Source of the DNA: Platynereis dumerilii
Taxonomy: Eukaryota; Annelida; Polychaeta; Phyllodocida; Nereididae
Direction of reading: 5' to 3'
NCBI GenBank assembly: GCA_026936325.1
Contig: JAPTHN010000192.1
Coordinates: 124,001 to 188,000, forward strand
Length of the DNA stretch: 64,000 nt
Shown piece by piece: positions 19,854 to 29,118 of the stretch. Under the pieces are notes generated by a model. The model saw only the letters and a program-made list of their open reading frames with translations. It was not told the DNA's origin and ran no database searches. How positions within the stretch are numbered: the first letter of the stretch is position 1; every line of letters begins with the position of its first letter. The translations under genes were made by a program, and so were the position numbers.

Positions 19854-20939
19854 TTAAAGACCTGCCATTTCAACACGGACAGTTTCATAACAATTGTCAA
19901 TAAGAAGAGTATAAATGCCATCTTCCAGCCTGGCAATTTCACTCTCAAGCTGAGTGCGTACTTTTGACATACCTCCTGTATAAAGAAAGATATCAACGAT
20001 TTCATTACACAGGTATAGGTTTTTGCAACCAATCATAATTAAAACTTTCTTACATGCCACCTTGAACATTGGAACATCAAAATGTCTTATCACTTCAGCA
20101 ACATCTTCAGCAGGAGCAGGATAAGATATCTCCTTAACCTTGAGAGCCTCAACACAAGTAGCAAATGCAAGATGTTCGATGACCTGAAGTTTGCTTGGTC
20201 GAGGTATTGACAGTTCGTAGAAATTGTAATAACTTTCGAAATCCAGGTCCAATGGTTGCGCTTGCATGACATCCCTGTTGACATGAAAGTAGTCTAATTG
20301 GGCACCATTACGACAGTCATCCTTTGTACGAAATACTTGGGAGGAAAGCACTTTCGCATGCTTTGCCTGCCATCTCCATCCAGTGAGGTTGATGCTCTCT
20401 TCCGCTTCAGAATGAGTGTTCTTGGTGCGAATGACTTCCAACATGCTCTCACGTACTTGCACGAACTTAGCCATTTCCTGAGGATTGATATTTATTGTCT
20501 TAGCATGGTTCATTTCGTCATCGACATGCAAAGTTTCCTGGTCCTTAACAGGGTGTAGCAAGCTGCAGAAGTAAAGTGGTTCTCGGTCACCACGGGCAAA
20601 TCTTGTAGTCATGATGTGCTGCTTCTTTGTCAGCATCAGGTGATAAGTCGTTTTCTTCGCCAAAGCTTGGGTAATTTCAGTAAAATGTTCAGCAAGCTTT
20701 TCAAATGATCTCTTCGAAATATGAACATTACGCCAACCTGCTTTTGATAGAGACACTCGGCTGAGAGTAACATACCCTGCTTTCCACTTGTCACCAGGAT
20801 GTGCAGTAACCTTTGTCTTGTCGCTCAAATCATGACTTAAAGCTGGAACTGCTACCGTAGGCTTCACAGCAGCTGAAGCAGGAGTAACGTCAGAAGAAGA
20901 AGTTTCCATCATTGTAGCATCCAATTGAGCAGAAGCCAT
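19854..20939 (-). CDS. Unrecognised 361 aa protein, possible PC4-like ssDNA-binding repeats
   Basis: The frame extends to 20975, but the Met at 20939 (MASAQLDATMMETSSSDV) avoids a poor Lys/Arg-rich leader and is the preferred start. After a disordered Ser/Ala/Pro/Val stretch, residues about 50-90 (WKAGYVTLSRVSLSKAGWRN, then VHISKRSFEKLAEHFTEI) and about 95-165 (YHLMLTKKQHIMTTRFARGD, then NINPQEMAKFVQVRESMLEV) each read as several strands followed by a helix. That layout faintly recalls the PC4/Sub1 single-strand DNA-binding fold. The C-terminal half is helical (PAEDVAEVIRHFDVPMFKVA) with no recognised family. A TATA box lies about 80 bp upstream. The gene converges on the Polinton polymerase and could be element cargo or a neighbouring host gene. 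Confidence 0.65.
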   Translation of the reverse strand: MASAQLDATMMETSSSDVTPASAAVKPTVAVPALSHDLSDKTKVTAHPGDKWKAGYVTLSRVSLSKAGWRNVHISKRSFEKLAEHFTEITQALAKKTTYHLMLTKKQHIMTTRFARGDREPLYFCSLLHPVKDQETLHVDDEMNHAKTININPQEMAKFVQVRESMLEVIRTKNTHSEAEESINLTGWRWQAKHAKVLSSQVFRTKDDCRNGAQLDYFHVNRDVMQAQPLDLDFESYYNFYELSIPRPSKLQVIEHLAFATCVEALKVKEISYPAPAEDVAEVIRHFDVPMFKVACKKVLIMIGCKNLYLCNEIVDIFLYTGGMSKVRTQLESEIARLEDGIYTLLIDNCYETVRVEMAGL

Positions 20940-21018
20940 CTTTCTTTTTCTCTTCACAAAAAGTATCCAACACAAATTGCAGAAAATAAGTGAGTGCTTC
21001 TACCTCCACAAACACACA

Positions 21019-21026
21019 GTTATATA
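21019..21026 (-). promoter_or_regulatory. TATA box of the 19854-20939 gene
   Basis: On the minus strand TATATAAC lies about 80 bp upstream of the preferred Met. It is the only good TATA element near this gene and supports a short unspliced leader. Confidence 0.5.
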
Positions 21027-21142
21027 CACACTTTCCAAAACTCATGGAAGAGTGCTTTCATGCTGTGGCAGCATATGATTGGTTGAACATTTCAAACTTT
21101 TTTAAGGTTCAGAACACACACAAAAATGTTCTAAATAAAATG

Positions 21143-21400
21143 CTAAAACCTGTTTGACTTGTTTCAAATAAAAAACCTGCTTGACTGGTTCTACAGAGCA
21201 AAACCTGTTTGACTGCATTCCATTCCACCCCAAACCTGTTTGACCTGTTTCTACCCTGCTTGACCGCATTCCAACCCAAAACAGGTTATACTGGTTTTTT
21301 CATGATTGATGTGACAGCTGCAACAAAGCCCTATAGAATTCTTTGTCATATGATTGATGTGACAGCTCCAACAAAGGCCCATTGTTACGCAACCAAGTGG
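21143..21400. repeat. Degenerate short repeats around ACCTGYTTGACTG, plus a 49 bp duplication
   Basis: Variants of AAACCTGTTTGACTGGTT occur about six to seven times between 21143 and 21295 at irregular spacing of 25-45 bp. The last is inverted (AACAGGTTATACTGGTT). Immediately after, TGATTGATGTGACAGCT is repeated at about 21303 and 21352. There is no coding sequence between 21060 and 21573. Confidence 0.6.
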
Positions 21401-21581
21401 AACTTCAGGCTCTCCACTATAAGCCAGAAGTAAGGCACAAATCTCACCATCCTACGCATGGACGCTCCTGAACAATGCTATCCAGGATGGTGGGACCCAA
21501 TAGTCGTAGTGGCATTCTAAGCTGTGTCCAACTATTATATAATGTACCTATCTGGCATAGCTTGTACAGATTCAGTTTCCA

Positions 21582-22244
21582 CAGTGGTGTAAATGGGAAA
21601 AAAGAGGAGCAGGAGCTCTAACAAAAACAAATTTTAGCGGTTATCGCGCACATATTTAACCGATCGCATGTATAAGTAAATGTATATTTATTTGTGTTTA
21701 TTTATTTATTTACAGCCTACTACACATAAATATGTATTTATTTATTTATTTATTTATAGCCCGCCACATGATGGGGGGGGGGGAACCATTGCACATTGGG
21801 ACGCTGTTAACGTCTACTAATTTTTCTCGATGCTGAAAGCATTGAGCAACTCAAAAGTTTGCATGAATATCACGAATACTGTTGAGCTTAAATGCAAGGC
21901 ATAATAAATTAAACTGCACCTACCCTTTTGCAGTCAGACAGCAAAATATGTTTCGTAATCATGACTGTCATGGCTACACTGTTTATTGCTAGTGTCTGAA
22001 AGTATGTAACTTATGACAGTGGAGGCACACTTGACAATTAATTATTGATTTCTGTCACCTTCATGGCAGTTTTAAGATTATCTGCAGATTTTTTTAATGA
22101 CTTTTCTGTACAATTTTGACTGGAACTGGAATTGTGACTGCAGCTGACCCAGAGAGCTGCCGGAGCTCTAGGCCATTAGAGCTCCAGTGCCCTGCAGAGG
22201 TTTGGGGCTCAGCTCCGGTGAGCTCCTGCCCATTTACACCACTG
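21582..22244. mobile_element. Non-autonomous hAT-type element, 663 bp, with 8 bp target duplication
   Basis: The terminal inverted repeats are CAGTGGTGTAAATGGG at the left and CCCATTTACACCACTG at the right, a perfect 16 bp match. The exact 8 bp direct repeat AGTTTCCA flanks the element at 21574-21581 and 22245-22252. The CAGTGG terminus with an 8 bp duplication is the signature of the hAT superfamily. Subterminal GAGCTC-containing repeats (GGAGCAGGAGCTCTAA near the left, several GAGCTC near the right) could be transposase sites. The interior has TTTA-type simple repeats (21680-21760) and a G run, and no transposase frame. Confidence 0.9.
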
Positions 22245-22252
22245 AGTTTCCA

Positions 22253-23090
22253 TCACAAAATGCGGTCTGGACAAGTCAAATATGGACCAAATTAACCTCC
22301 ATGAAAGAGACCAGCCCACTCATTGAAGAACCAACCAATCAGCACATGTGAATAATTGATTTTCAGTGGATCACTTAATTGAACAAAGCTGTCTTACAAT
22401 TCCACATTTTCCACAGTTTCAGTTTTTCACAATTGTGTTTTATCAGTTTAATATCAACAAACAGAATCAAGTAACTGATTGTCACCTTGTTCTTTGGTCC
22501 GTCTGAACCGAAATTTACTAATATTTGTCAATTTCTAATTTGTCTTGACATGCATGAATGCCCTCACTTCGACTTTTATAACTCTTCCATACACTTCTGC
22601 AAGCATTAATTCAAGCTGAAATTTGCTCACCACAATAAACTTTTTGTTCTTCGCATTTTGTGAGAAAATGAGTATTTAAGATGTAGCAATTAAATTGACA
22701 AGTTTTTATTATTGTTGGTGTGGCTGTCACAGCAATTACACTTCCGTCCAGTTCAGTCTGGAACTATAATTTTAGATTAATTTTTTGCTTAATTTTGTTA
22801 TTTAAAACAACTGTCAACACTTCCAGGTGTGGTTGATATCTAGAAAATGTACCAAAGAAAGTTATCAAACCGACATCAGGGTTTCTGCTTTGTGAGAAGT
22901 ATGCATTTGAAGCAATTTTACTACTGACTTATTTCATGTTCGTCTGCTTACATGTTCGAGCTGTCATACCTTGTATAGATAATGAGAGAGTGGACTGGAA
23001 TGGCTCAGTCAAAGCACACACGAACCATATTGTTTATGCCTGTGCTACGCCACTGGCTGAAAAAAGTTATAAATATTGGACAAGGCGTTT
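22253..23090. other. Intergenic, no gene seen
   Basis: AT-rich sequence with only short frames. Nothing on either strand looks coding. Confidence 0.5.
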
Positions 23091-23099
23091 GCATTCTCT

Positions 23100-23367
23100 A
23101 TTTCTCATGCATTGCATGATGTTTAATTAATCTGGTTGCATCAGTCATAAGTTTAATGCACTTTTTAGTCAATAACTTTGAGAGAGTTTACAAAAACGAG
23201 ACTAATGGATCATGCAGGTTTTAATGGAAAGAATGAATGTGGTCAAAATGACAGGTTTTGTGTGTTTTTGATGTCTCTCCTGATTGACTCTTTTTGATCC
23301 ACCCTAATGTTAATCCTATAGAAGATTTCATCAGATACAGCCCTTCCATTCTTCTCCAGGATATCGG
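23100..23367 (+). promoter_or_regulatory. Promoter and noncoding first exon of GPCR gene 1
   Basis: This stretch aligns with 26915-27175 upstream of the second GPCR gene. Shared blocks are TGCATTGCATGATG, then GCATNAGTCAT, AATGCACTTTT, TCATGCAGG(G/T)TTTAATGGAAAG, TTTGATCCACCC and AATGTTAATC. Both copies end in a donor GGTAAGTG, here with the exon ending at about 23367. Conservation across the duplication, while the surrounding intron has diverged, marks it as functional promoter and 5' UTR. The transcription start is not determined. Confidence 0.65.
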
Positions 23368-23499
23368 GTAAGTGGTATACTTTTTATTATCATAGAATTT
23401 TTTCAGGACCAAGGAAATGTATTATCTTCCCAGTATTACAGATGATTTCATATTTGTGAACACATGGATTTAATGTGATTTGTTTCGAGGACATGTATA

Positions 23500-24111
23500 C
23501 ATAGGCGTACGGGACTGGCGTTTCGCGGGGGGCTGTCGCTATTTTGCACTGAAATTATAACATGGCACGGATGTGACCAGGGCAGTGGATCAGCCCTGAT
23601 TGGTCAGGATTTGCCCTGATATATGCCATTTGCCCTGATGCCAGGGGTGAGGTATATATTTTTCACTATTTGGCATGTACACGAATTTGTATAAATGCAA
23701 AAACGAACATATACACGAATTTGGCATTCGTGTAAGTGTGAAATATTGCAATTCACGAATTTTTGTAGGTGCAAAAACGAACATTGCAACCTTAAACTTG
23801 GCTAAAACTAACTCTAACCCTAATTTTAGCCCTAAACCCTAATTATCTAGCACTTCCACGAATGCTAGCAATTCCAGTTACACAAATGAAAAATGCAGCA
23901 CATACACGAATGTTAGTTTTTACATATACACGAGTTATATGCTCGTTTTTGCATGTCCACAAATTCGTTCATGCTCGTTTTTACACCTCCACAAATTCGT
24001 GTACATGCCAAATAATGAAAAATGTATACATGCAGGGGTGGGGGCTGCCATTTGCCCTGATGCCAGGGGGGGGCTGCAGCCCCCCCTGACCCCCTGCGAA
24101 ATACGCCTATG
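23500..24111. mobile_element. hAT-type MITE copy 1 (612 bp) split by a nested inverted-repeat element
   Basis: The ends are CATAGGCGTACGGG and (reverse complement) CATAGGCGTATTTCGC, flanked by the exact 8 bp duplication CATGTATA at 23492-23499 and 24112-24119. The outer parts match the short uninterrupted copy at 54186-54367 (inverted orientation). Inside, about 23648-24036 is an extra block whose own ends are inverted repeats: TTTGGCATGTACACGAATTT at the left and its near complement at about 23993-24013. The inner block is a second, older-looking MITE full of ACGAATTT-type short inverted repeats. It lies in the first intron of GPCR gene 1. Confidence 0.85.
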
Positions 24112-24895
24112 CATGTATATATGGAAAAGTGACATCAAACAGATTATCACTTTTCTCCATCGGATAACATGTCCTAGAAAAAAATTCACATTCCGTCCTC
24201 ATGTCTACAAATATGAAATCATCTGTAACTTCCACATCGTTACAAATATAGTTTCAGTAATAAGAAGTGAAAATGAGAATAAGCTATACTTATAACCAAC
24301 TGAAAAGTCTTTTTTCAAAAACGATTTTCCAGCTTGGAGTTCCCAGCTGGATATTTATCATGAAAAAACTCCGCCAGCTTCCCACAAATTATGGTGTGCC
24401 ACCAAGCCCCCCTTTTCCCTATCATATATCCTCCTATTCTGGATGTTGCATAACTGTATTCTGATCAAAATTGAAATAATGTCTCTGCTTACCATAGTTG
24501 TCAATTTTTGCTTTTCTCTTTTTCTTGTATTCTAGTGCGCGTGCATTGTAATATCTGACTTATGATAGTCTTTTATGTATTTTGTTTTGTAGACTTGTAC
24601 TAAGTTGTAGTGCAACTAATAAAAACTTCTTGGCATGGGAATTGTATTCAGATCACTCCCAGAGTTTACAACATTAGAAAACTTCAAAAATCACAATCCA
24701 TTAGCATTCATCCTTTTCTCCAAGGCTCAGGCAAATGTGTCATTTATTTTTGTCAATAGCAAATTATCTAACTATGCATATGGGAACACCGGTATGATAT
24801 GACATTGTATTTTGATAAGTATATAAACCACGTACAGGGACCGAATACTTAAATCTTTAATTCTTATTTTTGACATTATATTCCTTTCATTTTAG
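24112..24895 (+). other. Rest of the GPCR gene 1 leader intron
   Basis: Intronic sequence up to the acceptor TTTCATTTTAG at about 24895. No other feature is visible. Confidence 0.5.
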
Positions 24896-24986
24896 GACTG
24901 ATCGTCACATTTTCATTTGCAATCTGCAGCGTGAGGAGCAATTTGTGATTTTTTATTGTCTTTTATTAATGCCTAACGGTTGCTAA

Positions 24987-26126
24987 ATGACAATGAGTGA
25001 TTCTATTGCAATGGATAATTCCTCATACTCTGCGATAGAGACTACCATTTTTTCCCTGACTGATAATGATATTAATACTACTTCAAAGGACAATATTGAC
25101 ACTGGACAAAATGTTGTACATTTTACTCAAACCAAGTTTTTCAGGAATTTTACTGTATCTACCTACTTTATATATCCACTGATTGGATTTATCGTTTGTT
25201 TTGCTAATCTGTTGGTCATAACCTCTGTAATGAAATTTAAATACTTGCGTTCTTCTACTAATGTATTAATCGTTAGCTTAGCTATTGCTGATCTGTTAAA
25301 TGGCATTAGCTTTTTAATATTAAAGATTCGCAATTATGTGGATTATATTAATAACAACAACTTCAATCTCAAGCTGATTTTGGCTTTGGGACACTTCTTG
25401 CATATTATGTCCACCAATATGTCATTCATGACATTGTTACTAATTTCAATTGAACGCTGGTTGGCGGTCACTTTTCCGATATATTTCAAAACAAGGGTAA
25501 CAGTAAAGAAGACTGCCAGTGTTGCTGTATGTTCTTGGATATATACCCTTGCCACAGCGGGATTCATGGTACCGTATTACACAGTTATACAACCTGTATC
25601 GCTTTACAGGGGGGTCTTCTTCATGTCGGACATATTACCTTGGCCAGTCTTCGCCTATGTGATAATTGGTCAAAACAATGCTATGATCATTTTAACCATC
25701 TTATTGTACATTAGCATGATAATTCAAATGAAAAGGAGAACAAGTGCATTTAGCAGTAACGGAGATGCCACCATCAGACAGAATACAGAACGTGTTACCA
25801 AGATGACTCTACTCATTGTTTCTATTTTCACAGCTGTCTCAATTCCATACGGTATTATCTCAAGTGCATATCCAACTCTTGTCACGACAACTTTAACAGG
25901 AGTGTGCTTATTTCAGATTTTTCTCTACTTTTTTTTCTGCACATCCTTCATCAATGTTTTCATCTATGCGTATTCCAGCCCATCATTCAAGCGAGCCTTC
26001 AAAACTATTTTGATGTGCAAAAGCAACAAGAAACCAAAAGGCATATCCAGATCTGATACCGTGAGCAACATAAGTAAAACATTGACTACAGAAGGACAGC
26101 TGACTGCAAGAGAGAAACATTGTTGA
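24987..26126 (+). CDS. Class A (rhodopsin-like) GPCR, paralogue 1
   Basis: This is a seven-helix receptor of 379 aa in one coding exon, probably an orphan peptide or small-ligand receptor at the plasma membrane. Family marks: N74 in TM1 (FANLLV), D102 in TM2 (LAIADLL), the TM3 end motif ERW at 156-158 in place of DRY, W184 in TM4, P287 in TM6 (AVSIPYG) and NVFIY at 323-327 in place of NPxxY. N-glycosylation sites stand at NSSY and NFTV before TM1. The usual Cys at the top of TM3 and in extracellular loop 2 are both absent. Loop 3 is basic (KRRTSAF). The second ATG (24993) matches the start of the paralogue at 29119 and is the likelier start. An intron lies upstream, with its acceptor at about 24895. 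Confidence 0.95.
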   Translation: MTMSDSIAMDNSSYSAIETTIFSLTDNDINTTSKDNIDTGQNVVHFTQTKFFRNFTVSTYFIYPLIGFIVCFANLLVITSVMKFKYLRSSTNVLIVSLAIADLLNGISFLILKIRNYVDYINNNNFNLKLILALGHFLHIMSTNMSFMTLLLISIERWLAVTFPIYFKTRVTVKKTASVAVCSWIYTLATAGFMVPYYTVIQPVSLYRGVFFMSDILPWPVFAYVIIGQNNAMIILTILLYISMIIQMKRRTSAFSSNGDATIRQNTERVTKMTLLIVSIFTAVSIPYGIISSAYPTLVTTTLTGVCLFQIFLYFFFCTSFINVFIYAYSSPSFKRAFKTILMCKSNKKPKGISRSDTVSNISKTLTTEGQLTAREKHC

Positions 26127-26914
26127 GAGACGGGGAGACATCTATCCATGAAAATATCTTTCTGTTGATTATTTGTGCTTAAAAAAGCAGATGCGTATAA
26201 TTTGAATATGAAGACCAGAGGAGTTTGTTAAATGGACAAATGAAAAATGATAACTATTTATGATGTACTTTTGTTTAAAGACTTCTACAAGTGACAACCC
26301 CGGGGAAACTCTCTTTATATTATAAAACAATGACAATCTTTTTTTAATAATGACTTGAACTTTATAATTGATGTCATATCAATGACAATTTTGGTGTTGT
26401 GTAAAAATGTAATTAAAAAAAGGTCTAAACAATCATTATTTTCTCGTCCAGAGCACATTATTTGTTGCAGGCTCCGGGGATTCACCAGTCTTCTCCAAAC
26501 ACTAGCAATGTTGGGTCAAAATTTGAAAAGTGTGAAATATCCGGCTAAATATATATAATTAATATTGGTCTGGAAATGGCTTTTTTGGTCAGAGTTGGAA
26601 AAACTACCAGCTACCACTAAACTTCGATGTTCAAGGGTAACTAGGATCTGGCAATAAGTAGCTGAGGTGATGAATAAAGTGTAATGAGTACCAACTTATA
26701 GGAAAGTGGCCATCCTGCACACATTGGACTTTTTTGAGTCTCTGTGACCAATAGGCCTAGTTATATAAATTGAGATGCAGTATTTTCTTGACTCAGAAAT
26801 TTACCAAAATTAACGAATAACTCTTTTCATAATCATCAATAGTTGAGGTTCAAGATGACAAAAATTATTCCCACAACTATACATGGACTGGATCCTCCCA
26901 ATTGTGTTCTTCTG
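26127..26914. other. 3' UTR of GPCR gene 1 and intergenic DNA
   Basis: The string ATGACAATTTTGGTGTTGTGTAA near 26381-26403 has a close counterpart near 30508-30530 after the second GPCR, so the duplicated unit includes the 3' UTR. No further gene is seen. Confidence 0.5.
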
Positions 26915-27175
26915 CATTGCATGATGACTAATTATTGTGCTTGCATTAGTCATCACAGTAATGCACTTTTGCTTTGAAAGAAAGTTCTAAAAAAACAAAT
27001 ATTAGACTAATGGTCATGCAGGGTTTAATGGAAAGAAATTCAAAGAATCGAACAAGATGACAGAAGTCCGTTTCTGCTTGACCAACAGTCTTTGATCCAC
27101 CCAAATGTTAATCATATATATAAGAAACCACACACCGTCCTCCCAGTCTTCTCGTGAATCTCAGGTATATCTAAG
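26915..27175 (+). promoter_or_regulatory. Promoter and noncoding first exon of GPCR gene 2
   Basis: Paralogous to 23100-23367. A TATA-like run (TATATATAAG) lies at about 27115-27124, and the exon ends at about 27175 before GTAAGTG. The intron runs to the acceptor CATTGTAG at about 29018. It has been lengthened by transposon insertions compared with gene 1. Confidence 0.65.
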
Positions 27176-27192
27176 GTAAGTGTTTTCTTTAT

Positions 27193-28305
27193 AGCTTTTT
27201 GCAGATTAGCGGTCCAAACAGTTTCAAAATTAACTTTCAACTCAGTTGTGTCTCACTGGGTTAAAAATGTTTTGTTTGTGTCAGTTATGGTCAATCTGTT
27301 TATTACGAGGGGTGTTCAGGAAGTTCTGACCAATTTTTGTGGCAGACCTTTCTGTTTGGCACACTTGAATTTAATTTTCATGGTACAAACTTCAGGTGTA
27401 TAGCCATTGATTCTGAAAATATTACGTCTGTCACCAATGTTTAACTTACCTTTCAGTTGCCATGGAAATGACACCTTGGGGTAGACAGCGCAGCTAAATT
27501 TTTCATGCTAAACTCAACAATTTGGCTGTGTAAATTGCCATATAATTTATTGCACAATTAATTGTGAATACAGATGTTCATCAACAGCTTCACAACGTTT
27601 CAAAGTACTCTCCGTGGCATGAAACACAATTTTACATCCTTTCAATTCACCCGATGAAGCAATTTTCAAAGTCCTAACACAGAAAAGCACTGATTGCAGC
27701 TCTCTGATCGCGTTTCTGGTCCATGTAAAATGCTCATCCAAAATCATTCTTTACGGTGCAAAAATCAGGTTTAAATGTCTAAGTAACGGATTGTTACAAC
27801 ATTGTGACATCATAAGGTTACAATCATAATTGTCAGTAGGCCCTGCACAGGTCACAGTCCTTTTCAACATAATTTGATTCTAGTTTTCAGAGAAAATACA
27901 GTGCCAAGTTCATTAGAAAAATGAGCTGCGCTGGGTTCCCCATCCTGCCGTTTCCATGGCAACAAAATAACAGCTTAAACATATTGTGTCCCAAAGATGC
28001 TTGGCCCCTTTTTGCTTTAATACCTCAAGATGTATTCCTGAAAATGTGAAAGCTGTAGCTTAAATATAAGCATCTCTCAGAAAAATTGGTCAGAACTTTC
28101 TGAACGCCCCTCGTATAGTGCTTATCAGTTATCAAGTTATCATATATCTGGTTGAATAGGGGACGATAAACATGCTTAATAAAAATGACTTAAGGTACTT
28201 CATCAAATAAGAAGATTAGACTGTCAATGACGTGGCACAGCCACTTTGCAAATTGAGAATAAGGAAAGTATTTTTTACACAGGATCGCCAATCTGCAAAG
28301 AGCCC
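27193..28305. mobile_element. MITE family M, copy 1, interrupted by a mariner-like element
   Basis: The ends are TTTGCAGATTAGCGGTCC at the left and (reverse complement) TTTGCAGATTGGCGATCC at the right. The left part matches the inverted right part of copy 3 (TTTCAAAATTAACTTTCAAC, then AAAATGTTTTGTTTGTGTCA). The right part matches its other half (ACTTAAGGTACTTCATCAAA, then TGTCAATGACG). Removing the 808 bp insertion at 27306-28113 leaves about 300 bp, the size of copy 3 at 37821-38118. It lies in the leader intron of GPCR gene 2. Confidence 0.75.
27306..28113. mobile_element. Mariner-like non-autonomous element, 808 bp, nested in MITE M copy 1
   Basis: The two ends start CGAGGGGTGTTCAGGAAGTT and CGAGGGGCGTTCAGAAAGTT, and continue to TCTGACCAATTTTT, giving 33 bp inverted repeats with two differences. 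TA flanks both sides (27304-27305 and 28114-28115), the usual Tc1/mariner target duplication. Only a 66-codon minus-strand frame is present inside and it is not recognisable as transposase. Confidence 0.85.
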
Positions 28306-28398
28306 TTATGATTTAATGAAAGTTCAGGAAATTTGCATGTTGAAACTGAGGAAATGTTAAAACTATGTAAGCTTAATCCTGACCTTTGGAGATCCATG

Positions 28399-28670
28399 TT
28401 TGTTAGTTTTCTTAACACAAAGGTCTGTATATTTGACTCACCAGGAGCTTTCGCCCTACTCTCAAGGGCTTCCTCAGCTGTCTGAAGTGGCTCAGTTGGT
28501 CGCATGACTGCTCAGAGTCAATATACTGCAACCTCCTGTCACATGACTTGACTCTGAGCAGTCATGTGACCAACTGAGCCACTTCAGACAGCTGAGGAAG
28601 CCCTTGAGAGTAGGGCGAAAGCTCCTGGTGAGTCAAATATACAGACCTTTGTGTTAAGAAAACTAACAAA
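28399..28670. repeat. Near-perfect 123 bp inverted repeat (hairpin) with 26 bp spacer
   Basis: The left arm is 28399-28521 and the right arm 28548-28670. The arms align without gaps around a centre at 28534.5 with one difference (GGTCGCATGAC against GGTCACATGAC). Each arm contains CTGAGGAAGCCCTTGAG followed by AGGGCGAAAGC, on opposite strands. The structure lies in the leader intron of GPCR gene 2 and would fold as a very stable hairpin in the transcript. Confidence 0.95.
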
Positions 28671-29118
28671 TGAGGAAATGTTCTTATATTTCTGGTAGAA
28701 ATAATTATTAATAATTAATTCCGAAACAATAACAGCTATAGTTGATTAAGTCGAACAATAAAAATCACCAACTACTGCACTACTGTAGTTTCAAACTCCA
28801 AATTTAAACAATCAGGGGTACGTTTCTGGCGTGATACAGCAGAGTTTGAAAATTGAGAAATATGTGATTTTTACTGTTTTAGAAAAAGTCTAAAGATCAG
28901 TTGGCAGTGACAGTAACACAGTTATTTAGATTCAGCAATCGTAGATTTTGTCACATGCAAGATGGTAATTTTAGAATTACGCTGATGTATTGCTAATGAC
29001 ATTATTATTTCATTGTAGGACGAATAATCACTTTTTGGCATCTGCGGCCTAAGGAGTTTCTCACTTCCTATGTTATATTATCATTATATTGTTAATGCCT
29101 AACAATTAATGAATAATA

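Noticed and set aside
23790-23850. Telomere-like CCCTAA/CTAACCC strings
   Set aside because: Only a few irregular units inside a nested MITE; no array, so not a telomeric tract.
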